Notes under the pieces: generated by a model
Seen by the model: the letters and a program-made list of their open reading frames with translations, nothing else
Databases searched by the model: none
Told to the model about the DNA's origin: nothing
Program-made: the position numbers and the translations under genes
Part shown: piece after piece, positions 26,001-38,821 of the stretch
Layout: every line of letters starts with the position of its first letter
How positions within the stretch are numbered: the first letter of the stretch is position 1
NCBI GenBank assembly: GCA_013396525.1
Contig: VWYX01000346.1
Coordinates: forward strand, 632,244-696,243
Direction of reading: 5' to 3'
Length of the DNA: 64,000 nucleotides
Source: Chaetorhynchus papuensis
Lineage: Eukaryota > Chordata > Aves > Passeriformes > Rhipiduridae

Positions 26001-29000
26001 TTCTGGACAATTTGCCTAGTGTGTGATTTGGTCCCTGTTGCTTGCCAGGCATGGCGCAACAGCTACCTGGTCAGTGATCTTGGTGACAAAAACCAAAGTC
26101 ACCTGTGCTCTGGAAGATCCACATCACTGGCACAGGACAGCCTGCAAAGCCTGGACCCAGCCTGGCCTTGACAAGTTGCCAGTGTGTGTGCTGATTTAGC
26201 CCCATCATCCAAGGAGCATTCAGATGAGGGGTTTGAGGACCTCATGGCTCTGAGCTGCTCTGAGCCATTGAGGCACCAGCCTGACAGGGACATTTGCTCT
26301 GAGCCATCCCTGTGGTGTTGAGATGCTCAGCTGCTGTATCAGCCACAGCCAGTGAGAGTGGCCAGGACAGCTTTACCTGTCTGGCTCCTACATGCAGAAG
26401 GCCCAGAGCCTCCACACATCCAAGTTTTGCAGCTGCTTCTCCTCCAATGTTTCCAGGGCTGGCAGTGCAGAGCCATTTGCACCAGACCTGTGTTGCTCCT
26501 GCAGGATGAAGGCTCTCTTAGGGACGTGTGCAGTCACCAGGTGACTTTGCTGGATTTGTGAGCTACAGCCTCGCCGACGGCCTTTCCTGCGTGCCAGGCT
26601 GTAAACAGGCTCTTTGTGGTAAGATGGGATTTTACTCCAGGCTGTTCCTAACTGATGCAATAAGCAATATTACTGAAACGCCTTCACTGGGTGATTTTTC
26701 TGCCCATAATTCATAAGAATTTGCAGTTGTATGGCTTGAGCAACATCTTTCAATATGTATCTTGAACAGAAGTCACTAACACAGTTTGCACAGCAGCTGG
26801 TACCGAGTGTGTTGCTAGCCCTACCTCCAGCCAAGCAAAGTCTCTATCCCACCACAGTTCAGGTTTGGCATCTGAGTAGGAATGATTTTGTGCTAGTTTT
26901 CAAGCATGGAGAGATTTAATGTGTTGGGTTTCCCCCTCTCTCTGTCATATCCTGAAATCCGTAGAGGACTCCTGACTGGCTTTCAGCAGAGTGCTAATTT
27001 CACCCTTGTAATTCCACCCTCATCTTTTTCCTCCCTCTCACTGATGGAGGAGAGAAAGATATTTGGTTTGTCCTTCCCTTCTCCTACTGCTTCCTTCCCA
27101 ACCAGGGAGGTTCAGGAATGACTTCAAGGAAAATTGGAAAGACCTTGGGTGGCTTTTCTTCATTAGTTCTGGCTCCAACTGTGGCAAAATGGGCACAGAG
27201 CCAAGCTGCCATCTGGAGCTCCTGCTGCCCAGCCAGGAGCTGCCTCTCCCAGGCTCAGTCTGTAGGGCCCATGGCACTGATGCAGGAGTGAGGTTGAGAC
27301 AGAGCTGAACTAGATTTGCCTCTTTATTCATGCAATGAAATGTTTAGCCAGAATGAGGACCCATTGCTCAGCTGTGGGGGAGCCCAGCCCTCATTCATTC
27401 TTCCCTGCAACGAGAAAGAGGTATGCCAATGCCTGGACCAAGGGCTTGGGCTGAGCACAGTGCTGGACTGCATGAGTTAAAGGCACTGACGTAGATCACA
27501 AGCTGTGTCTTTGCGGGGCACTAGGGCTTTAAAGATTCATTGTTTTTCTCCTGTAGCATATTTGGTACCTCTATATCTGATAGCTGCGTTCAGTTCAACC
27601 TAAAATGTCTCTTGAACAAGGTTAGGACCTGTCAGTTTAATCAATAAAAGGACTAAAAATGGAATTTTTGAAGCAGCTGCAGGAGATCGTACAGCACATC
27701 ATCAGCTTTGCACCAGCGCTGCCTGTGGTAGTACTGTTCTTTCCTCGGTAGTGACAGCGAGCCCACGTTGACGGGTAGCTGGCTCCCCAGTTCTCAGAGG
27801 CCATGGATCATCAGTGACATCAGAGACTTTTCTAAAATTGGTTCAGACTATTAAAGGAAGGGCTGCAGCAGAAAAAGGAATGAAAAAGTGACAAGCTGGT
27901 GACACGTTCATTCAGTTCCTCTTCCTCTACAAATGAAGAAGCATGTAACTGAACTTAAAAGAGACTGCTGAAAAAAGTCATGTGGAGACCATCAATAATG
28001 AACCATCTAAGGAGATGAGCATCCAGCAACAAACTTTCCGAAGAACAATTATTTCCTGTTAATTCTGGGTTATCTCCAATCCCAAAAGCATCTGGATTGT
28101 GTTCTAGTGATGACCCCTACCCCAAAGAGTTTGCAATCCAAGTAGGAAAATCAGACAGGGAGTTGGGAGATGTCCAAATCTCCTTTTACTTGCTCTTTCT
28201 GTGCAGTGACTCTGATGTTGGCAGGGTGAGCAGAGCCCCTGGCATCTGGCTCTGGGCGGGGGGGGATAACAAGCTGGGTGTCCTGGCACTGCTGTGTTCT
28301 ACCACACTGCTCCAGGTGCCATGTGGCTCACACTCAGCTGCTAGGAGGGGAGCACACTGCCTGGGAAATGGGTGCTGGTATTCCTGCAGATCCACAATGT
28401 CAAATTCTCATTGACGTTGGCTCAATGAGTCCAGTGCTGCTCCCCAGGCAGTCAGGCACTTGGAGAAACATGAGAGATGTTTTGTTCCTGCTCAGTGACT
28501 TGCAGACACTTGAGCTCTCCCACAAACACCTCTTGTGCTGCAGAGAGGCAAAACATTACAGGCAGCATTCTGCAAAAATTATGTCTCCTTATTAAATGAA
28601 AACCACCACTGTCTCCTCGCCCATTACTTGCCTCTGACATGCAGCATGTACTGCTCAAGCTGCTCAGGGTTTAGAGTTAGGAGCTCCTGCTGTGAGCCCC
28701 ATCCGTCCCCTCCTTCCCACTGCCAGCCTCTCACTCTCTCTCCCAAGCCCTCCTGCCTGCTGCCTCCTTCTCAGCTGTTACTTAACGACCTGCCAGCTGA
28801 ATTGCCCAAGGAGAATGAATAAACGTTAACACTAGAATATTTTCTAGCCCTTAGGGCTCTGATCCTGCAGTTTTCAATTACACAGAGGCAGCGGAAGTAG
28901 TCATGAGTTTGGGGGCTTTGGAAAGGAGCCCACCTGTGGGAGGGAGCACTCTGCTTTCATTTCAGTGCAGAGGGACACAAAGGCATGGAGCAGCTGGCCA

Positions 29001-29433
29001 GCCGTGAGGTGCTGTGACTCAGCCCCGCAAAGAGAGAGCGTAAATGAGTTATTTTAAATGTGGGTCAGGCTGTGCAGTGTGCTGTGGTCAGTGCTGGAAG
29101 ATAAAGTGATAACTGAGAGGACCGTAAAGCAAGGCTATAGGGTACATTAGAGTACAGGGTGTCTATTTATATGAGTACAAAATTGAAAGGTTAAAGAGGT
29201 TGTGAGGAAGCACAGGGAAGAGCTCAGCCCATGCATGTGAGTGGGGGAAAGCACTTGCATACTCACTCTTGTTCCTTTTTGTCACATCATTTATTCATCA
29301 CAAAGTGCTCTTTAGCATCTGTCTTTTTGGGTTGGGGGAATTACGACACAGCACCTTCAAAGCATTTCAGTAATGCTCATTTCCATCTGAAAGGCAACAA
29401 GGAATTTTAGGTGAGTGCAACCCTGCACACCAA
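23086..29433. other. Non-coding stretch, no gene seen
   Basis: About 6.3 kb with many short overlapping frames and no recognisable domain or repeat. Simple runs include C10 at 25061-25070 and a run of G near 28257-28265. An AATAAA-containing AT-rich patch lies near 25860. It could be intron or intergenic DNA. Confidence 0.5.
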
Positions 29434-30159
29434 GTGCAGTTCCCCACTTGGGTGGGGAAAGGCCCTTCTTCATGCTTTGCCCTTGTGTTTCCCTGCACTG
29501 ATCCCTCAGAGCATCATTTCACCTGTGTCCCAGAGGTGCATCCCCCTGACCCCTGCCTGCACCCTGCACCTGCAGAACAGCCTGCTGCCCTCATGGCCAG
29601 GGCTACGTGTCAGCTTGGGCAGCCAGGCTTGGCTCCAGCATTTGACACATGTGTTTGCAGCTCCATGTCTCTGCCCTGGGATGGTGACCCTATGTACAGG
29701 ACATCCAGCATGACTGGCAGAGCCTCTACTGCATCCTGCCATCACAGTCATCATTCCTCCCTTTGCACAAACACACACAGGGGCCTGCAAGCATCTGCAG
29801 GCAATGCATCTCCCTACCTGATGTCTGATTTATTAACTCATAACTCCAACAAGATGGTCTTTTTCCAATCCCCTTCTCGGTCCCATCTGACACAGGGTGC
29901 GGTCTCTGTAGGACTGTGTGCCCTCTCCTTCTCCCTGTCTTCACATGGCTTCAAGGAGATACACACCTTCTTGCCCCTCTCCAGGAAAGCCCTGTCCTTA
30001 CTGACAGAGGGGTCAACACCTCATGTGCGAATGTCTTCCTTCAATTCCCTGTTCCTGAGATGGCATCATAATTCATCACCAGCAGTCAAATCCTGCACCA
30101 GCACTGGCTTTCTTTTTCACTCCAAGAAGCAAATTCATGGCACAAATATACACCCCTGA
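29434..30159 (+). other. Open frame of 241 codons, function unknown, probably chance
   Basis: This is the longest open frame in the window. It begins at ATG 29434 and ends with a stop at 30157-30159. The product is rich in Ser, His, Pro and Cys, with no signal peptide, membrane segment, repeat or familiar motif. A 94-codon frame lies on the opposite strand (29790-29506). No promoter or poly(A) signal is evident close to it. The length is somewhat more than expected by chance, but the composition is that of translated non-coding DNA. I record it as an unexplained frame rather than a gene. Confidence 0.15.
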
Positions 30160-30253
30160 AAAAACTTCCGGCATGTTATCCTAATCCTCAGCAAAATAGA
30201 CCAGATTTGGGAATAAAGACCAAGATGTCACTGACTCAGAGGCCACAATAAAG
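30160..30253. other. Short non-coding gap before a CR1 tail
   Basis: Ordinary AT-leaning sequence; nothing recognised. Confidence 0.4.
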
Positions 30254-30322
30254 TCATAGAAGAGTTTGAGTTGAAAGGGCCTCTAAAGGAAACCTAGTCT
30301 AACACCTCTGCAATGAGAATGC
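30254..30322 (-). mobile_element. CR1 LINE 3'-terminal fragment, minus orientation
   Basis: 'TCATAGAAGAGTTTGAGTTG', then 'AAAGGGCCTCTAAAGG', 'CCTAGTCTAACAC' and 'CTCTGCAATGAG' follow the reverse complement of a CR1 3' end (catagaat...gttggaaggga...tccaac...ctgcaatgag) with several substitutions. Only the last 70 bp or so of the element are present, a typical severely 5'-truncated insertion. Confidence 0.75.
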
Positions 30323-33300
30323 CCCTGCATCCCCATATTGCACAGGAGTGCATAAACTGTGATGCCAGAATTTGCCAATGGTCTTGTGTTTCTTCGTCAG
30401 TGACCTATTTATGAAGCCACAGAACACACAAAAAAACCCCTCCAAAACAACAAACCCACACTGGAACGCACTGGGGAGAGTAGTACATAGCTGTATGACA
30501 CACAGATACATTTCTTCTTGATCCCAGCTGGCAATTATGTTATGGAGATTATTATAAGACTACGAAGTTACTTGGGAAAATAACTCTATAAAATACTTTA
30601 TAGACTTAGAAAGTATATTTCTTAGCTGAAATGTTCATTAATAAAACTTATAGATTGGTATTAATCGCAAGAAATTGCCTAATCTTTGTGCAAGTTTTTA
30701 TTTAAGTATTAAGCTTTACATTTTGTAGTCTAAGTACTTGTGTGGCTTTTCTGCCCTCAGTGGATCTGAATCACTGTCAACAGTGGGGAAGGAAAGCAAG
30801 AAGATGAAAGAACATCTGGTGTGGAGTTCTCCTGTTACAAAATGAAAAAAGACATAACACACACTGCAAAATTTTGCAAAACATCTTTCCCAGAATGTAC
30901 AGGTCTCCATCAGGGAAGGGCTTCCAGCTGGATGAGGTTCCATAAGCTAGTGGCATGATACGGACCCAAAATGGGGTCAAAAGCCATCCAATTCAGTGAG
31001 ATATTTTCCCCCTGGACTGAAAAAAGCTTTACATTCAATTTCCAGTCCCATCATGAACTTGCATACACATCCTCCTAGCATGTGTGCTGACCCCCGTAAC
31101 GTGAAATGGGGTGCAGCTGACAGCAGTGGATGAATCCCTGTCCTTCTCCTGCCCAGTCCCTGTGCTTGTACAATCTACAGAGGTGGCAAATATGTCAAAA
31201 GCATTTTGATACTGGCCTCTCACTTAAAATCAATAATCCAAATGGGACTCAAAATGTTCTTTATTAAGGCTAAGGGCAAACTTATTATTTTAGAAATCAT
31301 TCACACATGAGTTGGATGGACTTCATGAGTAATTGCTTTATGCAGCATTTTCCTGCATCATGCATTATTAAAATCCTGCAACTGGAGGAACAAAGATGAA
31401 TGGGGTTTGCTCACCCATGCTTGTCCAGCTCTACGGCAGGATGGACAACTTCCTGACCTCCACACTTCTACCCACACGAAGTTCCCAGACCCCTGTCCTG
31501 GCCTCTCTTGGATCAAATCCCAGAGTTTTTCTCCTTATCCTTTTGCACTTAATTACTGATATGAAAGGAGAGAGGTAATCCTCGCCTTCATTCAGATTCC
31601 ACTCCTGGAGGGGGGCTGAGGAAAGGTCAGAAGGAGGCCAGAAGCATTCAAGCTACAGGTGGTGTTTTTCCCTGACGCCTGCTTTGAAGAAAGCCTTCAA
31701 CCCCAAAGATAAGCGTGCAGACCCGCTTGTTGAAAAGAGGAGTTTGTCAGAAGGCATTTCACCTTGCAAACACGGCCCAGTCCTGGGGTGACCTGCCCTG
31801 GCTCCTGCTTTTCCTGCTGCTTGCACGGGACACTGCTGTGTCAGCATCCTGCAAAGAGGTAATGTGACATACAGCCTTCATCTGCAGGTTTTGTTTGTGC
31901 AGTCAGCGAGGTGCCAGGGCTGGGAAATCAGCCATGGGAGCTGTGTATTTCATGTAATTGGGCTGCCATAGTACAGCCCAGCAAAGCCACGTTGCTGCTC
32001 CCAGCTGCTGGGTAAGTCGTCGGCAGGGGACCACACGTGGTAAATGAAATGTTTTGGAAGCCCTTTAGGGAACACTGTGGTAACACTTCTGCTTTGCAGA
32101 CCCCAGGTCAATATGAAAAACTAGTCTAGGAAATGGTCAGGAAAAGCCTTGAGGTTTAAAAGAACCATGCACACCATGCAGAATATAAAATAAATACCAG
32201 CCCAAGAATTTTGGTCAAAATTCATGCCCACTGGTCAAAATTCATGCCCAACATTGAACAGATCAACCAAAACACTGCAGGAATAAGCCCTGTTCCAGTT
32301 AGTTGAGCTGTACAGGTCCTTCATTTTTCTGGTGTGAGTGGGTATACCTCTGTGGAAAACCCAACATCACACCATCGTGCTCCAGGATTGCGTGCTTCAT
32401 CCAAGATGGAATATTCAAGCATGGACCATGTCAGACATGGCCACTAAAAGGCTGATAAAAGATGCCGCAGCCCTGGTCAAAAAATCATGAGTTAAACAGT
32501 TGTAAGGGAAACTGTGCAGCTGGTGAGCCCTTCCCACACATGTGTTTTCAATGAGATAAAACTTGTGTTCCTGTATACTGCCTTTATGGAGCTTTTTGAG
32601 TTTCTGATGGACAAGCAATCTCCTAAGGCCATTGCACAACCCCTCATGAGGCTGTGGATGTTTTTCAAGACATCAGTGTAGTCCTTGAGGTGGTGGAGCA
32701 GCGAGGGCGGATGGGGCAACAAGGAGCTCTGTTCCCTTGCGACAGCAGGGAAAGGTGCAGTGATGAAGGTGCCTCTCCCTTTCTTGTGCCTCAGCGACCA
32801 AGCCACTGCTGAGTCAGACCTGCCACTCCAGGTACCCTGTACGTGCTCACCACTTCTCAAATGACCCTCAAAAAGAATCAAAATGTGTTAAAAATCCCAA
32901 GGCCAAACAGCAGCCTGTGAGCAGCAGTGGCTCAGAGGAGAGGTGAAAGCTCTCACAGTTGGACCCCGTCTCCTTTTGCCCCCAGAGGAGGCCAGACTTT
33001 AAGTTCGCAGCTCTGGTGTTGTCCCCTCAGCTTTCTGTGGTGGATGATGCCTCTCCTGCCCTGTGTCCTCTGTTCTTAGAGCAGGTTTTGTGGTGCAGGC
33101 TGCAAGCCAGCAGCCATCCCAGTTCTACCTTGGTGTCTAGTTGTGCCTGACCAGGACTGAGCACAACCCCAGCTGCAGCATCCAGCAGCTCTTCGGAGAA
33201 CATCTCCCGGCTCATCACACTGATCTCACTCACACATCCCCCCAACAGCAGCTGGCAGTGGACAGCAGCAGCCCACGTGGATATCACAGAGACCTCCACC

Positions 33301-36300
33301 TGCATACAAACAACATACCCACTAATTATGAACAAACCAGCTCTGAGACCTCTGCATCATCCCAAGTCTTCTCTGAACCTCAATAGCCCTTTTTGTCAGT
33401 GTTGGTGAGGTCATCCCCAGGGTGCCTTCATCCAGGGTGTGAACACCCTGCTGGTCCTCACCATCCTCCTCCAACACCTTTCCCACATACATCACCTTTC
33501 CTCTCACTTCCTCCAGCTCCTTGTCCTCGTGCCTGTCTGCCGGGCTGGTGGTGCCCGGGCCAGTAAGAGCAGGAATTGCAACAAAAGAGGGCTTCGCCAA
33601 GGACTCACTTTGGAAAAATAAAAAGCCAGGACAGACATGTGGTTTGTCCAGATGCTGCCCAGAAAGGCCTGTTCTATCTCCCTGGGCTCTTGTGCACTTG
33701 CAGTGAGTCTTAGCAATGTATCAGTAATGTTGTTCATCTAAGACCTGTATTAAATATGTCTGGTTCTTTCCTTAGATTTCTCAATTCCTTAAGGAAACTA
33801 AAGGAATTAAATTAAACTAAATTAAAAATTTCCAATTTGACGGTTCAAATAGTTTTTCCTGTAGCTCCTTTGAATGAACACGGATGCCTTTGAAAAAATT
33901 CCTGTTTTGCAAAGAGAGTTTTTCCCTTTAACCACAACTGGTTCTGGGAAGGAGCCACCTTGGCCTTACAGTGCTTAACATTGTGACAATTATTTTGCAA
34001 GGTTGTGTCCCATCCTACAGAATTATGTTCCTGGTATTATTGTAGCCCAACAGATCCGTCTCTATCTGTGGGCAGTGGTCAAAGATATACTTTTTTGGGG
34101 GGGGAATCTTTTTCTCCCCACAGTCAGTGGTGACTGAAGCATTCTGGTGATGCCAAAGGGAGGCACCTTTGCAGTCTTGTGATGGAGAAATGGTACAGTT
34201 CCTCTGACTGAATGCTGACATCTCCTCTGGGATGAGATTAATCATGCCCTAGAAACACCTGCAGTCCCTCTGATGATTTGCACCCTAACATCCTACACCC
34301 TCCTGCGTAGGCACTCCAACACAAAGGGAGTTTTACCCACTTCCACTGCTCATGGATTTTCTTTCTGCCCCAATGACAATAATTCTACCCCTCCGTGGTA
34401 CCTGAAGATATTGAAGATACCTTTTGATTTCAGGCTGGTCCTTCCCCGTCTTGGGAAGTCTCATGGCTTGGAGAGTGTGTGTGCATATCATTTAGGGCTG
34501 TCATCTTTGAGGCAGTGCTGAGGGCTCTGCACCACCTGCAGTGCTGGCACAAGGCTGTTTCAGACACAACAAGCCTGAGCCAGGAACTTGTTTGGCAAAT
34601 TCTACTCAGAAGCCCACAGGCTTATTCTGGGCTGTCCCTGTGTCTGTGTGAGCATTTTGTCCCAACCCTCCTCACCACTGGTTAGACCTTCAGTACAGTT
34701 TCATATTGTCTCGGCTGCTTCAGCACTGACATGGCTTTCATGAAGTCCTTCCAGCTGGGGTGGAGGGGGTAGTCTGCAATTTGTACTGGGGAATGGTGTC
34801 CTTTTGGAACGTTCTTCCATTCACTGCTGTTTCCGTGCACCTGCAGCAGAGGTGAAGCTGATGTCCCACAACTTGCTGGAAGCATTTCTGCCCTCCCAGG
34901 CAGTCTCTGCCTGCAGGTGCCTGTCACAGAGATGCACGTGTTGCATCTTGTGCAGCAGGTCACCATGTATTTGCTGTCACTTCATTGAAAAAAAAGATGA
35001 AATAGTATCTGGAAGGGCACTGGAGGCAGAATTTGTTGATGATGGCTAAAGGTGCTTATTTTGCCATCCACCAGGCTGTCCTGCTCTAAAGAGATGTGGA
35101 GCTAAAAATAAACACATGGCCCATTAACGCTGAAGTGCCTTGAAGCAATTGCCTGGGGAAAAAAGACAGGAGAAATGGGTAGTCTGAACATATAATTAAC
35201 AGTGAACAGAGGCTGAAAGAAAAACATGGATGAGCTGGGAATTACAGTAAAAGTCTTCTCCCAGGAGAACTCTGCTCTTTGCACACAGAAACTCATTTGC
35301 ACCTCCCTGGCAGGGGCTTGCAGCAGGACTGTTTTCTACACAGCCAAAGGTTTTCTGGAGAAAGAGTTCTTCTTTTCCTTTTGGGTTTGAGAGTGGATAC
35401 TCTGCCAGACTGGCTTTCTGTGTCCTTAGCCTGACCACACGTACGTCACATGTCCTGTGACATAAAGAAATTGGTGACTTTCACAGCATAGAGAGGGAGC
35501 AGGAGGAGTGAGGGCCCTGACTCACTCTCAAGGGTGCAGAGGAAACCTGTGGGTGTCTGGAAACCTACTGCACGAGTCTGTGCTGGGCTTATTGACAAAA
35601 CCGGCAGAAACTAAACATATTTTGAAAGACAAGGCTTTTTTTTCCCCTATAAAATGTGGGTGGAATTTCTTTAGACCAGCTGTGCTTCTTACCAAGTCAA
35701 GAAGGGCTGTGAATCACACAGCTACTGTGGTTCTTTAAATCTGGGCTTGGACTCAGCTCTTGGGCAATTCCTCTCATGCCAGCTTTGGCCCCTGCCCTGT
35801 CCTCACCCCAGCAGGGTGCTGGGGTTGCCTCCACCTTCCCCCATGAACACACACACCCACACACCCATGGAGGTATTCTCAGCTCCCACTGCTCAAACAT
35901 TTGGCTCTGCCCACTGACCCTTTGGAAGGAGCGTGGCCCAGGCTGGAGAAGATGCTGGGGACAACAGCTGCAGTCGATAGCTGTGCAAATACACAGAGAT
36001 GCGTTGCTTGGGCACCGCGTCCCTCCAGTGCACAAGGAGGAGGCGTGAGATGCAATCCTTAATCCCTTGGGCTCTCCGTGCCATCCACAAACCAACAAGG
36101 CTATTAATACCTAATGATCTCACCTCAGATATTGAGTGGTATTTGAAAAGGGCTCTCAAGTGCCTGCCTTGGAAGATCCTGCAGAAGCTGTTCTCTCCTG
36201 CCCCCAGTGCCCACACAGCCCTGAAACAGGGAGAGGAGTGATGCTGTACTTGCATCCATAACACTTCATTCAACACAGACAAAGCCCTAAATACGCTAAG

Positions 36301-38661
36301 GAGAAACAGGCTTCTCAAATTAAAAACCAGCTTTTTGTAAAGGTGCAACAATTTACTTTTTTTTTTTTTAATTAAAATGAAATTTTGATTACATCTGAGT
36401 GACTCAAGGCAATTTTCAAGTAGCTGGGGAGTTTCTGTTCACTGTTTTTGGAGTGTTCAAGATTCAGCAACTCACTCTTTTAAATTTATCTAGTTTCTAG
36501 TGAAAAATAATTTATGGCTACAACCATTTGATTAAATGGTGCTCTGGAGGACTTATCTGCAACCATTCCTGAAAGAGGTGTCTTGTAAGGGAAAATTTCC
36601 TACCAATCCCACAGTGATTGCCATTCATCCAGCAAGTGAAGTGCCTGCAATACAATAAAGCAAAAGAAAAGCCTGCACTTCATGCAGTTAGAAGAATTTT
36701 AAAACTGTAGCTAAGTTTTCTAATTGGCTTCTCTCTCCAGAGAACAGGGCAAGAAACACCACTGGGACCACTGCAGCTTCCCCAGAATTACCCAATCTTT
36801 GCTTTTGCACCAGCCATAGCAACTGGGGAATGTTTTTTAAACCCTGTCAAATAGATAGTGACCTTTTCTTTCTTGTAGCTTGATGGGTATTCCCCAAAAA
36901 ATAAACTCAATTTGATTTCTTGACATTTCTTCTGCTGTATGCCCGGGTTACCCAAAGGCCATATCTACATGGTAGAGAAAGAAGGAAGAAAATAAACCAC
37001 CTTCCCAGGGCTCTGAGGCTTTGCATTAACCCAGCTTGGAGTGATAATGGCCTCTCTCCTGCACTCTGCAACACCTAACAGTGCCTCCCATCTTTGGTTC
37101 CTGAAATTAAATCCTTAAAGATTTCTGGCTTTGTTTTGGCTTAGTTTTGTTTGCTCTTTCTGGCCTTTATTTCACTATGAGTCTTTATTTTCACTGACTT
37201 GAAACTGGAAGAAAATCAAACCATATGTCCAGACTGGAATGCAGGAATCCTTGCCTCTGTTTAAGAAAAGCTTTCTATTTCTAGTCATGTCGCTGGAAGT
37301 GATTATTTGCTAAGGATAAAAAGACTTGTGTTTTGAAATAAATATAAATACTCATTTCTCAGACCATAACACCCACTTCATTTAATACAGGAACAAAAGA
37401 CATTTTACCCAGAGGAAACTACCCAATAATAGCAGTGTCCAGGTTTCATGTTCTTTCTTGGGAGCAGATGTTCTAGGCTGCTTTTAGAGGATACAGCTCA
37501 GGAGGGAATGGCAGTTCAGTATCGCCAGTCTTCCACTTCTTGCTAATAACTGGTGCTTTATACTCTGTCTTCTGCATTTTTCCTTTTTATTTCAGAGCAG
37601 GTGTGTGTAGGTAGACATGGCATCCCAACACTTTTCCATCCATTCTCCACCCCGAATCCCAAACCATCAAAAAGTTGCCTTTAGCCACATTTACTCTGCC
37701 ATGGCAAGGAGTAAATGGAAATAACAGCAAGACAGATGCCAGGGAAACCCAGCCAAAATCCAGCTCTCCTAACCACATGGCTGGGCTCTCAGGACAGGCA
37801 GGAAGCAGAGGTACTGCCTGCCAGTGGAAATGGGGCTGCAGGTGTGCTCATGAGCCCAAGGGTGGCACTGAGAACACCACCACCACCACTCTGTAGGAGT
37901 ATCTCTACCAGAGACAGGTGCAGCTGCACCAGAGCAGCACCATCAGCTGTACTATCAGGCAGGCAGCATGGCAAACTGCATGGGGGCTCTCTTGTTTTCC
38001 ACACCACAAAACAGGAATTAGTCACATTTTTTCTGGTTCTTCTGCAGGTGATCTTAAAAATATTTTTGCAGTGAATAATTGTTAAATTATGCATGGCGTT
38101 TACTTTCACTCCTCTGCAGTTCTGCCATCTTTCATGAATATGAAAAGGAGAACTCTGGAGAGCTGTCTTTCTTCTGATGGCAAAATTTTCCAGGGTGTTC
38201 AGTCTGGTTATGCAGTTCTGTACTTGTGCTGTTGCTGACATTTACTTGAGCAGGACTTCTTCAGCGAGTGGGGATCACCTGTGTGAATACAGGGCAGGTC
38301 TGCACTGCCTGGAGATCACTGTGGATGCCTGAACTGCCTCGAAACACCTCAAACAACTTAACAGAGTCCAACAAAATTAATGCTGAGGCCTCAAAATAAT
38401 GGCAAGGCTCAGATGTAGTGGCTTAGAGTAATGGCTGTCTGCTAGGGGACAGAGCTGGTGTTTCAGCCGTGGTGAAGGAAAGGGCACAATCAGTCAGAAA
38501 TGTGAAACCCGTAATATACATTATTTTCTCCTGTTTTCCAAGAAAAACTGACTGTGACTTCTTCTTGGAAGGACTGGTACATCTTCAGGCCCTGGTCCTC
38601 AATATACAGGCTCCATGTTCCCAAATGTATTTGTTCTGGGGAATGTGGGAACATGAATTTC
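30323..38661. other. Non-coding stretch, no gene seen
   Basis: About 8.3 kb with no recognisable exon. It contains a perfect 19-bp duplication (32212-32250), an ATTAAA/CTAAA-rich simple patch at about 33787-33830, an imperfect CA-rich run at 35846-35866, a T13 run at 36357-36369 and a short ACC run (37875-37889). Overlapping frames on both strands near 35.7-36.35 kb have no domain. Confidence 0.5.
32212..32250. repeat. Perfect 19-bp tandem duplication
   Basis: TGGTCAAAATTCATGCCCA starts at 32212 and is repeated exactly from 32232, period 20. It is a recent small duplication in non-coding DNA. Confidence 0.92.
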
Positions 38662-38821
38662 CCATCCCTGGAAGTGTTCGAGGTCAGTTTGGATGGGGCT
38701 TTGAGTAACCAGGTCTAGTGAAAGATGTCCCTGCCCATGGCAGGGGGATTTAAACTAGATGGTCTTTAAGGTTCTTTCCAACCCAAACCATCTGATGATT
38801 CTAGAATTCTATGATTCTATG
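38662..38821 (+). mobile_element. CR1 LINE 3'-end fragment, plus orientation, with tail repeat
   Basis: From CCATCCCTGGAAGTGTTCGA the text runs through 'GGATGGGGCTTTGAG', 'CTAGTGAAAGATGTCCCTGC', 'CTAGATGGTCTTTAAGG' and 'CCAACCCAAACCAT', ending in 'GAATTCTATGATTCTATG'. This is the CR1 3' untranslated end with its short terminal repeat (ATTCTATG type). The copy is truncated to about 160 bp and non-coding. Confidence 0.93.
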
